Below, in pieces: positions 55,794 to 64,000 of a stretch of DNA of 64,000 nt. Source of the stretch: Pseudomonas fluorescens (lineage in GTDB: Bacteria > Pseudomonadota > Gammaproteobacteria > Pseudomonadales > Pseudomonadaceae). The notes under the pieces are model-generated. The model was given only the letters and a program-made list of their open reading frames with translations. It was not told the DNA's origin and searched no databases. The stretch's first letter is position 1. Each line of letters opens with the position of its first letter. Both the position numbers and the translations under genes were made by a program. The stretch covers positions 103,931 to 167,930 of the forward strand of contig NZ_MRST01000016.1 in the NCBI RefSeq assembly GCF_001902145.1. Reading direction: 5' to 3'.

Positions 55794-56513
55794 CTATGTA
55801 CCGATAGTCTGAATTTGCGACAGCTTGACGCTGCCCATGCCGCCTGCAAGGTTGAGCAGCATTTCGCCGCCGGTCTTGCTCAAGGTCACGCTGGTGACCG
55901 TGGCTGGTAGCGAGGTGGCCAGGGCCACCGCGTCACCTGTGTCGTTCTTGGTGGAGGCATTGAAGGTGTAGGTGCCGGCTGGGGCGACCTCACCCTTGTC
56001 GTTCTTGCCGTCCCAGATAAAGCTCTGGCTGCCGGCACTCTGCGCGCCCATATCCACGGTGCGCACGACGTTGCCGTCCTTGTCGGTGATCTTGACGGAC
56101 ACGTTGCCCACCGCCGATGGCACCGCCACCGAACCGTTCATGCTCTTGCTGGTATCAACCATGGCTTTGTCGGTCTGGATAATGATCGACCGCCCCACCA
56201 GCGACGAAGCCTGCAGCGCTTGCGAAGAGCTGAAGTTGCTGGAGATGTTGTTCACCGAGTCGTTCAGGGTGTTGATGCCTTCCAGGCTGCTGAACTGGGC
56301 AAGCTGGGCCACGAACGCGCCGTTGTCCTGGGGCGACAGCGGGTTCTGGTTTTTCAGCTGGGTCACCAGCAACTGCAGGAATGCGTCCTTGCCCAGCGCC
56401 TGGTTACCCGTGGCAGCTTTGGAAACATTCGATACATTGTTCGAAGCGTCCTTGACCTTGGAGTTGAACAGGTCCTGGACAGCCGTGTTGTTTGACGTAT
56501 CAACGATGGCCAT
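55794..56513 (-). CDS. flgD: Flagellar hook assembly scaffold FlgD
   Basis: The 239-residue hook-capping protein has the N-terminal LGKDAFLQLLVTQLKNQNPLSPQDNGAFVAQLAQFSSLEGI motif typical of FlgD and a C-terminal Ig/FLGD domain (SFIWDGKNDKGEVAPAGTYTF). It directs FlgE assembly and is then replaced by FlgK. Spacing to flgC and flgE is short. Confidence 0.95.
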   Translation of the reverse strand: MAIVDTSNNTAVQDLFNSKVKDASNNVSNVSKAATGNQALGKDAFLQLLVTQLKNQNPLSPQDNGAFVAQLAQFSSLEGINTLNDSVNNISSNFSSSQALQASSLVGRSIIIQTDKAMVDTSKSMNGSVAVPSAVGNVSVKITDKDGNVVRTVDMGAQSAGSQSFIWDGKNDKGEVAPAGTYTFNASTKNDTGDAVALATSLPATVTSVTLSKTGGEMLLNLAGGMGSVKLSQIQTIGT

Positions 56514-56529
56514 TATTTGGCGCCCCTTA

Positions 56530-56973
56530 TCACTGACCCAGGGTCAGGACCTTCTGCATCATGGTTTTGGCGGTGTTCATCATTTCCGCGTTGGTCTGGA
56601 ACGAGCGGCTGGCGGAAATCATGTCAGCCATTTCCTCGACCACGTTGACGTTGGGGTAGTAGACGTAACCCTTTTCGTTGGCGGCAGGATGGTTCGGCTC
56701 GTAACGGGCCTCCAGGTTGCTCTGGTCTTCGACCACGCCCAACACCTGCACGCCGGAGCCGGCTGCGTCCTGATTCTGGAACAACGACTCGCTGCCGCCT
56801 GCCTGGCCACCCTGGAACATGGTGGCAAACACCGGATGGCGGGCGCGATAGGTCTGGTCAATGCTTGAGGAAACGGTCTCGGCGTTGGCGATGTTACTGG
56901 CGACGGTGTTCAAACGCGTGGTCTGCGCGCTCATGCCACTGCCGGCAATATTGAAAACACTGGACAGGGACAT
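56530..56973 (-). CDS. flgC: Flagellar proximal rod protein FlgC
   Basis: The 147-residue rod protein has MSLSSVFNIAGSGMSAQTTRLNTVASNIANAETVSSS at the N terminus, GYVYYPNVNVVEEMADMISASRSFQTNAEMMNTAKTMMQKVL at the C terminus, and normal length. It lies 3 bp after flgB. Confidence 0.96.
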   Translation of the reverse strand: MSLSSVFNIAGSGMSAQTTRLNTVASNIANAETVSSSIDQTYRARHPVFATMFQGGQAGGSESLFQNQDAAGSGVQVLGVVEDQSNLEARYEPNHPAANEKGYVYYPNVNVVEEMADMISASRSFQTNAEMMNTAKTMMQKVLTLGQ

Positions 56974-56976
56974 GGC

Positions 56977-57384
56977 TTACTCTCCGCGCAGGGCTGACAT
57001 CAGCCCTTTGAATTTACTGTTGAGCAGGGTGAAGCTGGCCTGGAAGTTCACCGAGTTTTCGGCGTAGTTCGATTGCTCCAGCTGGGCGTCGACGGTGTTC
57101 TGGTCGATCGACGGCTGCATCGGCGTGCGATACAGCAGCGACTCGTCACCATTGCCCAGGCCTTGCGCTTCGATATGACGGCTGTTGGTCATGTTCAAGG
57201 CGAAGGTGCCGTTCTTGGTCTTGTCCTGTTGTGCGGCGAGCACGGCGGAGAAGTCCAGGTCCCGAGCTTTGTAGTTCGGGGTGTCGGCGTTGGCGATGTT
57301 GTTGGCCAGGACTTCGGCACGCTGGGCGCGGAAGCCCAGGGCTTGTTCGTGGATACCGAGCGCTTTATCGAAGCTGATGCTCAT
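56977..57384 (-). CDS. flgB: Flagellar proximal rod protein FlgB
   Basis: The 135-residue rod protein starts MSISFDKALGIHEQALGFRAQRAEVLANNIANADTPNYKARDLDF and ends with QASFTLLNSKFKGLMSALRGE. The frame is open 43 codons further, but the ATG at 57384 matches the family. It is the first gene of the flgBCDE operon and lies 45 bp downstream of a sigma54 promoter. Confidence 0.95.
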   Translation of the reverse strand: MSISFDKALGIHEQALGFRAQRAEVLANNIANADTPNYKARDLDFSAVLAAQQDKTKNGTFALNMTNSRHIEAQGLGNGDESLLYRTPMQPSIDQNTVDAQLEQSNYAENSVNFQASFTLLNSKFKGLMSALRGE

Positions 57385-57429
57385 GGCGGAAACCTTTAGG
57401 CTGACCTGCTGTTCGTTAGCAGGGTTATA

Positions 57430-57444
57430 GCAAGGTGCATGCCA
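57430..57444 (-). promoter_or_regulatory. Sigma54 promoter of flgBCDE
   Basis: On the minus strand TGGCATGCACCTTGC matches the -24/-12 pattern with ten bases between GG and GC. RpoN/FleQ control of this operon is the rule in Pseudomonas flagellar class II/III genes. Confidence 0.8.
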
Positions 57445-57583
57445 AACTTGCGAGAGCCCGTATATCAAGGGTTTCGAGGGGAGTTGCCGGCGACTATGCC
57501 AGAAAAGCGGCAAGCGATTTCCGCGTAGTGCCAGTAAAGCGGCAATGGGACTTGCCGCTTTACGCCAGCTTACCGAGAAAACA

Positions 57584-57677
57584 AATGTGGGAGCTGGCTT
57601 GCCTGCGATGGCGTAGTGCCTGCCGACTTATTCATCGACTGACACACCGCCATCGCGGGCAAGCCCGGCTCCCACAG
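57584..57677. repeat. REP-like doublet, variant arms
   Basis: AATGTGGGAGCTGGCTTGCCTGCGATGGCG is paired with a near reverse complement CGCCATCGCGGGCAAGCCCGGCTCCCACA. The arms mix the two REP types seen in this window. Confidence 0.85.
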
Positions 57678-57697
57678 TTTTATTGCATACACCCAGA

Positions 57698-58525
57698 CTA
57701 CTTGGCCTGGTAGATGATCCCCGGGCTGCATTGCACCATCTGAAAGTGGTCCGGCAGGCCGTTCAATGCCTCGGAAGCACCGAGGAACAGATAACCTCCA
57801 CGCTTGAGCGTGCCATGGATGCGCAACAGGATGTCTTTCTTCACTTCAGCCGAGAAATAGATCAGCACATTGCGGCAGAACACCATGTCGAACTTGCCCA
57901 GGCTGGCGTAACTATCGAGCAGGTTGAACGAGCGGAATTCGACGCGGTTCTTGATCGGCGCCTTGATCGCCCAACGCCCCGCCCCTTTGGGATCGAAGTA
58001 ACGTTGAAGACGCTCCTGGGACAAGCCTCGGCCCAACGCCAGGCTGTCGTACTCACCGGTCTTGCAGTTGGTGAGCATAGTGCCGGACAAGTCCGTGGCC
58101 ACAATTTGCGCGCCGGCTTTCAACTGGCCCATGTTGGTCCGCTCGAACTCGTCGATGGACATCGAGATCGAGTACGGCTCCTGCCCCGAGGAACAGGCCG
58201 CCGACCATATGCGCAGGCGCTGGCCCGGGCTGGCCTTGATGGCTTCCGGCAAGGCTTTGTTCTTGAGCACTTCAAAGGGATAGGTATCGCGAAACCACAA
58301 GGTTTCGTTGGTGGTCATGGCATCGACCACCATTTCCTTGAGCCCGCTGCGCGGCTGCCCCTGAATCCGCTGGACCAACTCACCCAGGGACTTGATGCCC
58401 TGCTGTTCCATCAGCTTGTTGAGACGGCTGGATACCAGGTACTGCTTGTTTTCACCGAGCAATATGCCACAGGCCTTTTCCAGGAAGACCCGGAACTGTT
58501 CGAAATCCAAATTACCCGTAGACAA
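57698..58525 (-). CDS. cheR: Chemotaxis protein methyltransferase CheR
   Basis: The 275-residue enzyme methylates chemoreceptors with S-adenosylmethionine. The N-terminal helical domain is followed by the SAM-binding domain with RIWSAACSSGQEPYSISM, TDLSGTMLTNCKTGEYDSLALGRGL and FDMVFCRNVLIYFS. It follows cheV by about 40 bp in the same operon. Confidence 0.94.
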   Translation of the reverse strand: MSTGNLDFEQFRVFLEKACGILLGENKQYLVSSRLNKLMEQQGIKSLGELVQRIQGQPRSGLKEMVVDAMTTNETLWFRDTYPFEVLKNKALPEAIKASPGQRLRIWSAACSSGQEPYSISMSIDEFERTNMGQLKAGAQIVATDLSGTMLTNCKTGEYDSLALGRGLSQERLQRYFDPKGAGRWAIKAPIKNRVEFRSFNLLDSYASLGKFDMVFCRNVLIYFSAEVKKDILLRIHGTLKRGGYLFLGASEALNGLPDHFQMVQCSPGIIYQAK

Positions 58526-58567
58526 TGATGCCGCCTCTTAAATCGTGTGACCGCCGGGGGAAATCCC

Positions 58568-59500
58568 CTAGCCGTGATCTGCTGCCTTGATCCGGTCGAC
58601 TACCCGGGATGCGAGGTCATCAGGACGGAACTTGGCCAGAAAGTCATCCGCACCGACCTTCTTGACCATTGCCTGATTGAATACCCCCGACAACGAAGTA
58701 TGCAGGATGATATGCAACTTTTGCATGCGTGGATCGTTACGTATTTCGGCCGTGAGCGTGTAGCCGTCCATTTCCGGCATCTCGATGTCAGAGATCATCA
58801 TCAAGAATTCTTCTTCAGGCTTCTTGCCTTCGTCTGCCAGCCTGCGCAGGTAATCCAGGGCCTGGCGGCCATCATTGAGGGCTACCACCTCAACCCCGAC
58901 GGTCTGCAGGCAACGCGTGACCTGCTTGCGCGCCACGGAAGAGTCGTCCACGGTCAGTACACGCAGCGAAACCGCCTTGTGTGCCGTTTCGGCATCCACC
59001 ACCCCGACGGAGATGGCTTCCGACGTGGGCGCCACTTCGGCGAGGATCTTCTCCACGTCGATGATTTCCACCAACTGGTTATCGACCCGCGTCACCGCCG
59101 TCAGGTAGTGATCGCGCCCCGTGCCCTTGGGCGGCGGATGGATCTCTTCCCAGTTCATATTGACGATGCGCTCCACCGAGCGCACCAGAAAACCCTGGGT
59201 CTTGGTGTTGTATTCGGTGATGATCACGAAAGGGTTCTGGCGGTCTTGCAAACCCGCGGCCCCCGTGGCCATGGCCAAGTCAAGAATCGGAATGGTCGCG
59301 CCACGGATGTTGGCCACGCCGCACACCACCGGACTGGACTTGGGCATGATCGTCAACTTGGGGCATTGCAGCACTTCACGCACTTTAAACACGTTGATGC
59401 CATACAACTGTTTGCCATCCAGGCGGAAAAGCAACAACTCCAGGCGATTCTGCCCTACCAGCTGTGTGCGCTGGTTTACTGAATCCATTACACCTGCCAT
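58568..59500 (-). CDS. cheV: Chemotaxis coupling protein CheV
   Basis: The 310-residue protein joins a CheW-like coupling domain (about 20-165; LFRLDGKQLYGINVFKVREVL and VVCGVANIRGATIPILDLAMA) to a receiver domain (about 180-305) whose phospho-Asp is in MISDIEMPEMDGYTL. It links receptors to CheA and adjusts adaptation. AGGAG precedes the ATG. It is divergent from flgA. Confidence 0.95.
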   Translation of the reverse strand: MAGVMDSVNQRTQLVGQNRLELLLFRLDGKQLYGINVFKVREVLQCPKLTIMPKSSPVVCGVANIRGATIPILDLAMATGAAGLQDRQNPFVIITEYNTKTQGFLVRSVERIVNMNWEEIHPPPKGTGRDHYLTAVTRVDNQLVEIIDVEKILAEVAPTSEAISVGVVDAETAHKAVSLRVLTVDDSSVARKQVTRCLQTVGVEVVALNDGRQALDYLRRLADEGKKPEEEFLMMISDIEMPEMDGYTLTAEIRNDPRMQKLHIILHTSLSGVFNQAMVKKVGADDFLAKFRPDDLASRVVDRIKAADHG

Positions 59501-59521
59501 GCCCAGACTCCTAAATCCTAG

Positions 59522-59538
59522 GGGTACGACGCGTACCC
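59522..59538. promoter_or_regulatory. Perfect inverted repeat in the cheV-flgA control region
   Basis: GGGTACG-ACG-CGTACCC is a perfect 7-bp inverted repeat with a 3-bp centre, 22 bp upstream of cheV and just upstream of the flgA sigma54 promoter. It may bind a regulator; none is identified. Confidence 0.4.
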
Positions 59539-59548
59539 AACACTAAAC

Positions 59549-59563
59549 GGCACGAGCTTTGCT
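59549..59563 (+). promoter_or_regulatory. Sigma54 promoter directly upstream of flgA
   Basis: GGCACGAGCTTTGCT has the -24 GG and -12 GC ten bases apart and matches the consensus closely. The predicted start of transcription is at 59573-59575, on or next to the first base of the flgA ATG. Confidence 0.75.
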
Positions 59564-59574
59564 ATTTACTGAGT

Positions 59575-60339
59575 ATGGATATTAAAACGACAGTTTCCCG
59601 ACACCCTGGCCGCTCACGCTACCGCAGACTGCTCTGCGCCGCGATGGCACTGCTTGTCTCGGGCCTGGGCGCCACGGCCCGTGCCGACAACGTCACCCTG
59701 CCTGATCTACTTATCGGCGTCACCCAAGGCTTTCTTGAGTTCACTGTAGAAGATTATCTGGCGACCACCCAGACGCCGGGGCGTTATGAAATCCAGGTCA
59801 ACCAGTTGGACCCTCGCTTGCGCATGCCAATGTGCGACAAGGAATTGACAGCCACTCTGGAAAGCCCGGCCCAGCCGATCGGCCGTGTGACCGTAAAAGT
59901 ACGCTGTGAGGGCGCGTCGCCCTGGACGGTTTTCGTACCGGCTCAGGTCAAGCTGTTTCGCGATGTAGTGGTAGTGGCGCGGCCATTGAAGCGCACCGGC
60001 ATCATCGGCTACGACGACGTGGCTCTGCGCGAACGGGACATCAGCCTGATCAACCAGGGCTACCTGACGTCGCTGGACCAGGCCGTCGGGCAGAAACTCA
60101 CGCGGCCAGTAGTCACCGACCAAGTCCTCACGCTGGTTCATCTGGAACAGGCCGAGGTGATTCGCAAGGGTGATCAAGTGGTGATTTCCGCGAGCAGTGG
60201 CGGCCTGAACGTAAGGATGCCGGGCGAGGCGTTGTCCAACGGCGGGATGAGCGAACAGATCCGCGTCAAGAACCTCAACTCCAATCGCGTGATCAAGGCG
60301 CGGGTCACGGCACCAGGCCAGGTCGAGGTGGCGCTATAG
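59575..60339 (+). CDS. flgA: Flagellar P-ring assembly chaperone FlgA
   Basis: The 254-residue periplasmic chaperone has a long signal peptide (about 1-37, ending GATARA before DNVTLP) and a C-terminal SAF domain with IIGYDDVALRERDISLINQGYLT, VVISASSGGLNVRMPGEALSNG and RVKNLNSNRVIKARV. It helps FlgI form the P ring. No ribosome site precedes the ATG and the sigma54 promoter sits so close that the mRNA may be leaderless. The only later ATG would remove the basic part of the signal peptide. Confidence 0.93.
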   Translation: MDIKTTVSRHPGRSRYRRLLCAAMALLVSGLGATARADNVTLPDLLIGVTQGFLEFTVEDYLATTQTPGRYEIQVNQLDPRLRMPMCDKELTATLESPAQPIGRVTVKVRCEGASPWTVFVPAQVKLFRDVVVVARPLKRTGIIGYDDVALRERDISLINQGYLTSLDQAVGQKLTRPVVTDQVLTLVHLEQAEVIRKGDQVVISASSGGLNVRMPGEALSNGGMSEQIRVKNLNSNRVIKARVTAPGQVEVAL

Positions 60340-60417
60340 ATGACTGGAATCAAATGCCAGCTTTTCCTACACTGTGTGCTGGATATTGAGCCGAACAGGT
60401 TTATTGTCAATCGCGCC

Positions 60418-60444
60418 TAAAGTTTGCCCGGGTATGGCCGAAAA
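60418..60444 (+). promoter_or_regulatory. Sigma28 (FliA) promoter of flgM
   Basis: TAAAGTTT, an 11-bp spacer and GCCGAAAA match the FliA pattern TAAAGTTT-N11-GCCGATAA with one change, 37 bp before the flgM ATG. Confidence 0.85.
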
Positions 60445-60480
60445 CATGGCAAGCGTCCAAATACCCAGAGGTTTTTCAAC

Positions 60481-60801
60481 ATGGTCATTGATTTCAGTCG
60501 TTTGAATAACGCCCCGGCCTTGCCCGGCAATACGCGCACCGGCGGTGCCAAGGACAGCGTAGAGGCCAAGCAGCCCTTGCCTGCCAAAGCAGAACAGGTC
60601 GCCGCCAGCCAGAGCGGGGAATCGGTACACCTGAGCAATGAGGCTCAACAGTTGCAGAAGGTCACTGACTCGCTGCGCGATCAACCCGTCGTCAATAAAG
60701 CCCGCGTGGCCGAATTGAAACAGGCTATCGCTGATGGCAGCTATAAAGTCGACAGCAACCGTGTAGCCAGCAAGCTGCTCAACTTCGAAGCCGAGCGCTA
60801 G
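60481..60801 (+). CDS. flgM: Anti-sigma-28 factor FlgM
   Basis: The 106-residue protein [19 protein letters not shown] ends with the FlgM core [33 protein letters not shown], which holds FliA inactive until it is exported through the hook-basal body. AGAGG precedes the chosen ATG; a frame open 19 codons upstream lies across the FliA promoter. Its own FliA promoter gives the expected feedback loop. Confidence 0.94.
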   Translation: MVIDFSRLNNAPALPGNTRTGGAKDSVEAKQPLPAKAEQVAASQSGESVHLSNEAQQLQKVTDSLRDQPVVNKARVAELKQAIADGSYKVDSNRVASKLLNFEAER

Positions 60802-60849
60802 GCAAAGGCCTGCGCAGGGCTTTTGGACGCTTAAAACCCAAGGCCAGCC

Positions 60850-61320
60850 ATGCACCACGACGAACATTTGCTCCAACTGATCATTGATGATCTGGCGCCG
60901 ACGCAACAATTGCTCGAGCTGCTCAAGGAAGAATCCCTGGCCTTGTACGGCCGGGATATGCCCTTGCTGGAAGAAATCCTGGCGCGCAAACAGTCGCTGA
61001 TTGTCTTGCTCGAACAGCACGGCAAGAAACGCAGCGAGATCCTGATCAGCCTGGGCCTGCCCGCCGATCATGATGGCCTGGCACAACTGGCCAGCCACTC
61101 TTCAGTCGGCGATCAACTGCTGGCACAAAGCAAAGAACTCAATCATTTGCTCGCCCAGTGCCAGGAAGCCAACCTGCTCAACGGTCAGTCGATCCAGCTT
61201 CAGCAAGCCACCACCGCCAATCAGTTGCGCATACTGCACGGCGGAGAGCCTCCGGCCCTGTATAACGCCCAAGGCTCCACCTCACGCCTGGTCAAACCAA
61301 GCACCCGCAGCCAAGCCTGA
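60850..61320 (+). CDS. flgN: Flagellar export chaperone FlgN
   Basis: The 156-residue helical protein starts MHHDEHLLQLIIDDLAPTQQLLELLKEESLALYGRDMPLLEEIL and has the FlgN_like coiled coil and LNHLLAQCQEANLLNGQSIQL. It escorts hook-filament junction proteins FlgK and FlgL. It follows flgM by 48 bp and is likely in the same transcript. Confidence 0.92.
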   Translation: MHHDEHLLQLIIDDLAPTQQLLELLKEESLALYGRDMPLLEEILARKQSLIVLLEQHGKKRSEILISLGLPADHDGLAQLASHSSVGDQLLAQSKELNHLLAQCQEANLLNGQSIQLQQATTANQLRILHGGEPPALYNAQGSTSRLVKPSTRSQA

Positions 61321-61416
61321 CGCCGGTTTACAGCGTGACCTATCCAAGGCGCGCTACATACTGGCAAAATGCCGGTTCTTGCGTGTAGTCGTATTTTGCC
61401 TGGAGATGGAAGAACC

Positions 61417-62166
61417 GTGTTCAACGCCCTTAATGCGGAAGATGCACCGCAGCCCCCCAAGGTGCTCACCACGCCTCTGGAAATCGCCAGCACGTTGCGG
61501 ATGCTGCAAGAAAGCCATGACCCGCTGATCATCACTTTCCACGAACGCAGCCAGCGCTTCCAGAGCTACTTGGTGGACATCGACCGGGACAGTAAAACGC
61601 TGGTACTCGACGAAATGATTCCCCGCGACGGTGAACGCTATCTTGAGAACGGTGAAGCCTTCCGTATCGAAGGTTTCCATGAGGGCGTGCGGGTTGCCTG
61701 GGAAAGCAACGGCACCTTGATCATCAGCGAAAAAGGCGGCCACCGTATCTACAGCGGCAGCCTGCCCGGCGAAGTGGTTTACCACCAAAGACGCAATGCC
61801 TTCCGCGCCGCACTGAAACTCGCGCAATTGGTGGATATTCAGTTAGGTGGCGAGAAGCTCAAGGCGCCTGTCAGCGGTAAGCTGTTGGACATCTCGGCAA
61901 CCGGCTGCAAATTGCGCTTTGAAGGCGACATCTCCGAGCGTCTGCAGTTGGGCCAGGTCTATGATCGCTTTATCGCTGCCCTGCCCTTCGGCAGCATGAC
62001 CACCTCCGTGGAACTACGCTACCTGCACTTCGAAGACAAGATCAACACCACCTTTGCCGGCGTGCGCTTTCACAACATGAGTGGCTTGGTGCAGCGGCAA
62101 GTGGAACGCTTTGTCTATCAATTACAGCGCGAGGCTCGACGCTTCGATAAAGACGATGATCTTTGA
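61417..62166 (+). CDS. flgZ: Flagellar brake protein FlgZ/YcgR, c-di-GMP receptor
   Basis: The 249-residue protein has an N-terminal YcgR domain (about 15-120) and a C-terminal PilZ domain. The c-di-GMP site is [10 protein letters not shown] (the RxxxR motif) together with [13 protein letters not shown] (the D-x-S-x-x-G motif). On binding c-di-GMP it slows the motor and swarming. The best start is a GTG (61417) after GGAAGA, which gives the family N terminus [10 protein letters not shown]; the open frame continues upstream without support. Confidence 0.92.
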   Translation: MFNALNAEDAPQPPKVLTTPLEIASTLRMLQESHDPLIITFHERSQRFQSYLVDIDRDSKTLVLDEMIPRDGERYLENGEAFRIEGFHEGVRVAWESNGTLIISEKGGHRIYSGSLPGEVVYHQRRNAFRAALKLAQLVDIQLGGEKLKAPVSGKLLDISATGCKLRFEGDISERLQLGQVYDRFIAALPFGSMTTSVELRYLHFEDKINTTFAGVRFHNMSGLVQRQVERFVYQLQREARRFDKDDDL

Positions 62167-62183
62167 GCTTTAAACGCTGAGAT

Positions 62184-62222
62184 AAAAAACGGGCAGGTCC
62201 TGATGGGATCTGCCCGTTTTTT
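62184..62222 (+). terminator. Intrinsic terminator of flgMN-flgZ
   Basis: AACGGGCAG and CTGCCCGTT form a 9-bp stem with an A run before and six T after, 17 bp past the flgZ stop. It also works for the convergent MFS gene. Confidence 0.9.
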
Positions 62223-62225
62223 CGT

Positions 62226-63599
62226 TCAGGGGCGCGCCCTGCTTAGGTCATGGGGATGTTCGTCCGGGTCTGGTGGCTCGTGCGGTTCTTCGCTCGTCGG
62301 CTCGTCGGTTTCAGGGGCAGGCTCTGGATCGGGCACAGTGACTTGCATCTGCTCCTGTACCACCTGCTCATCCACCCGCGGGTCAAGGGCAGCCACCAAA
62401 GGCGAACTGGACATGCTGTCGGGCATCGCCACGTGGTGCAGCGGCGCGTCGTCGACCTGATGCAGGTTGGTCACCGCCTTGGGGCGAATGCGCCACACCA
62501 GGATCAATGCACACAGGCTGAAAAACGCATAGAGCATCTGGCTGCCGAATAGCTTCATTACCACACCGGCCAACAGCGGCCCCACGCTGGCGCCGACCCC
62601 GTAGGTCACCAGCAACATGGCCGTAAGCGATACCCGACGATCGCCTTCCACATGGTCGTTGGAAAAGGCCACTGCCAAAGGATAAAGGCAGAACTGCACC
62701 AGCGAACAGAAGAAGCCCGCCACGAACAACACTTCCAGCGGTACCTGGGTCATGATAGCCAACGGCAAGGCCGTCACCGCCAGGCACAAGGCAAAACAGC
62801 GTATCAGCAGTGCGCGGTCATAGCGGTCCGACAACCAGCCCAGCGGCCACTGCACGACCAATCCAGCAAAAATGCAGCTACCCATGAACAGGCCGACTTG
62901 CTCAGTCGTCAGGCCCTGCTGAGAGGCGTAGAGCGGTGCCAAACCGTAGAACGAACCGACGATCAACCCAGCGCCCAACACGGTGCTGAGCGACTGCGGC
63001 ACGCGCTTGATAAAGAAGCGCGGCTCCATCGGGGCCGGGTGCAGTGGGGCCGGGTGAATGCGTCGAGTCATTGCCACCGGGACCAGGCACAGCGCAAAGC
63101 ACAACGCCACCAGCATCAACAGCTCAAGCCCAAGATGGGGATGCATGACCAGGATCAGTTGGCCCAGCACCAACCCAAGGTAGGACGCAATCATGTAGCC
63201 GCTGAACACTACACCGCGCTGCTTGGCATCCGCCTGCTCGTTGAGCCAACTCTCGATGACCATGTACTGGCACATCATCCCCAGGCCCACGATCATCCGC
63301 AGCACAATCCAGGCTGGCAGCCAATCAATCAAACCGTGACCCAGCACCGCTGCACCGACGATGCCCGCGCAGGTGGCATAGGCGCGAATATGCCCGACCC
63401 TGGCAATGAGGCGATGTCCGAGCTTGCCGCCCAGCACCAAGCCAAAATAGTTGGCAGCCATCAGCGCACCGACCCACAGGCTGTCGACATTGTCTGCTGC
63501 CAGACGCAAAGCCAGATAAGTACTAAGCAGGCCGGAGCCGATCAGCATCATCAAAGAGGCGAAATAAAGGGCTCGAAAAGATTTCCAGATCTGGCGCAT
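62226..63599 (-). CDS. MFS transporter, YcaD-like, with acidic C-terminal tail
   Basis: The 457-residue protein has about twelve membrane helices up to residue 385. It includes the YcaD-type stretch AANYFGLVLGGKLGHRLIARVGHIRAYATC and QWPLGWLSDRYDRALLIR. The last 70 residues are hydrophilic, rich in Glu, Pro, Asp and His. The substrate is unknown. It lies convergent to flgZ and upstream of the rRNA operon end. The 63600-63890 gap beyond it shows only a GAACCTTG/CAAGGTTC hairpin and no gene. Confidence 0.87.
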   Translation of the reverse strand: MRQIWKSFRALYFASLMMLIGSGLLSTYLALRLAADNVDSLWVGALMAANYFGLVLGGKLGHRLIARVGHIRAYATCAGIVGAAVLGHGLIDWLPAWIVLRMIVGLGMMCQYMVIESWLNEQADAKQRGVVFSGYMIASYLGLVLGQLILVMHPHLGLELLMLVALCFALCLVPVAMTRRIHPAPLHPAPMEPRFFIKRVPQSLSTVLGAGLIVGSFYGLAPLYASQQGLTTEQVGLFMGSCIFAGLVVQWPLGWLSDRYDRALLIRCFALCLAVTALPLAIMTQVPLEVLFVAGFFCSLVQFCLYPLAVAFSNDHVEGDRRVSLTAMLLVTYGVGASVGPLLAGVVMKLFGSQMLYAFFSLCALILVWRIRPKAVTNLHQVDDAPLHHVAMPDSMSSSPLVAALDPRVDEQVVQEQMQVTVPDPEPAPETDEPTSEEPHEPPDPDEHPHDLSRARP

Positions 63600-63893
63600 C
63601 GGCGTTCCGAGCGGCTCCTTGCGGTGAGGGGTAGGGCTATCAGCATGATAGTCCGGGGCGGTTGAGTCCGGACAGACGGCAGGGCCTGTTTCCGGGGATT
63701 ATTTTGTTTCACAGCTCAGACGCTACGTGGGTGTCTGTGAGGTACATAACCGTGGAGATAAATACACGGCGCACCACCTGTGAACCTTGATAACACGCAA
63801 GGTTCGACTGGTATTCGGGTATCTGTACAAAAGGCTTCAGTGGAACACTGTGCAGGCTTCGGAAGTTGGCGTTCTTTTCGAGCGCCCAAAACA

Positions 63894-63923
63894 AAACCCC
63901 AACTGCTTTCGCAATTGGGGTTT
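63894..63923 (-). terminator. Terminator of the rRNA operon
   Basis: AAACCCCAA and TTGGGGTTT close a stem over a loop with GCTTTCGC; on the minus strand it is followed by TGTTTTG, about 10 bp past the 5S 3' end. Confidence 0.82.
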
Positions 63924-63931
63924 CGGAATTT

Positions 63932-64000
63932 AATCTTGACGATGACCTACTCTCACATGGGGAAACCCCACACTACCATCGGCGATGCATCGTTTCACTG
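63932..64000 (-). rRNA. rrf: 5S ribosomal RNA, 3' part (runs off the window)
   Basis: The minus strand reads GTGAAACGATGCATCGCCGA, then a GGTAGTGTGGGG/CCCCATGTGAGAGTAGG helix and GGTCATCGTCAAGATT. This is the 3' half of Pseudomonas 5S rRNA and pairs with the gene's 5' end outside the window. It implies an rRNA operon entering from the right on the minus strand. Confidence 0.93.

Noticed and set aside
63780..63810. GAACCTTG/CAAGGTTC hairpin as a second rRNA operon terminator
   Set aside because: No T run follows on either strand, and a proper terminator already lies next to the 5S end.

Overview
The window is chromosomal DNA from a fluorescent Pseudomonas, most likely the P. fluorescens group. 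The grounds are protein resemblance and gene order remembered from Pseudomonas genomes (etfB/etfQO; tatD-holB-tmk-mltG-pabC-fabF-acpP-fabG-fabD-plsX-rpmF; rluC/rne; phoPQ; nrdA with two ATP-cones), high G+C, many REP sequences of the GTGGGAGCGGGCTTGCTCGCGA type, and flgA/flgM/flgN next to cheV-cheR-flgBCDE. No prophage, insertion sequence, CRISPR array or tRNA gene was seen.

Layout. 1-2.4 kb: divergent etfB (partial) and etfQO behind a good sigma70 promoter with a PsrA-like palindrome. 2.5-17.6 kb: accessory catabolic block: AraC regulator/alcohol dehydrogenase; IclR, AraFGH sugar ABC transporter and a short-chain dehydrogenase; GNAT and MFS genes; three small unknown genes; and a GntR/ADP-ribosylglycohydrolase/NCS1 permease/PfkB kinase operon that resembles the uncharacterised E. 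coli yegTUVW cluster with a different transporter. 17.7-34.8 kb: conserved core: DUF1285 and DUF4823 proteins, moaA, a TetR regulator, a probable rgsA small RNA, then DNA replication, fatty-acid and cell-envelope genes, maf, sppA, a HAD phosphatase and rluC. The pilZ gene usually found between holB and tatD is absent.

34.8-49.4 kb: rne with a leader of about 0.7 kb, a MobA-like/XdhC pair, dctA with a textbook sigma54 promoter and two helically phased palindromes, a divergent AraC regulator, phoP-phoQ preceded by a small exported protein gene and four phased CTGAAC repeats (probable PhoP boxes), a phosphopantetheinyl transferase, and an OmpR-type two-component pair. 49.4-53.2 kb: nrdA with two DnaA boxes and a long structured leader. 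53.2-54.3 kb: an orphan gene for a two-part protein (coiled coil, Pro/Gly linker, possible cysteine-protease-like domain). 54.4-62.2 kb: flagellar/chemotaxis genes flgE, D, C, B, cheR, cheV on the minus strand and flgA, flgM, flgN, flgZ on the plus strand, with recognisable sigma54 and sigma28 promoters. 62.2-64 kb: an MFS transporter and the 3' end of a 5S rRNA gene.

The best candidates for new biology are the yegTUVW-like operon, the orphan protein between nrdA and flgE, the structured nrdA leader, and the apparently leaderless sigma54 transcript of flgA. All functional names are from sequence reading and memory of families; no database search was run.
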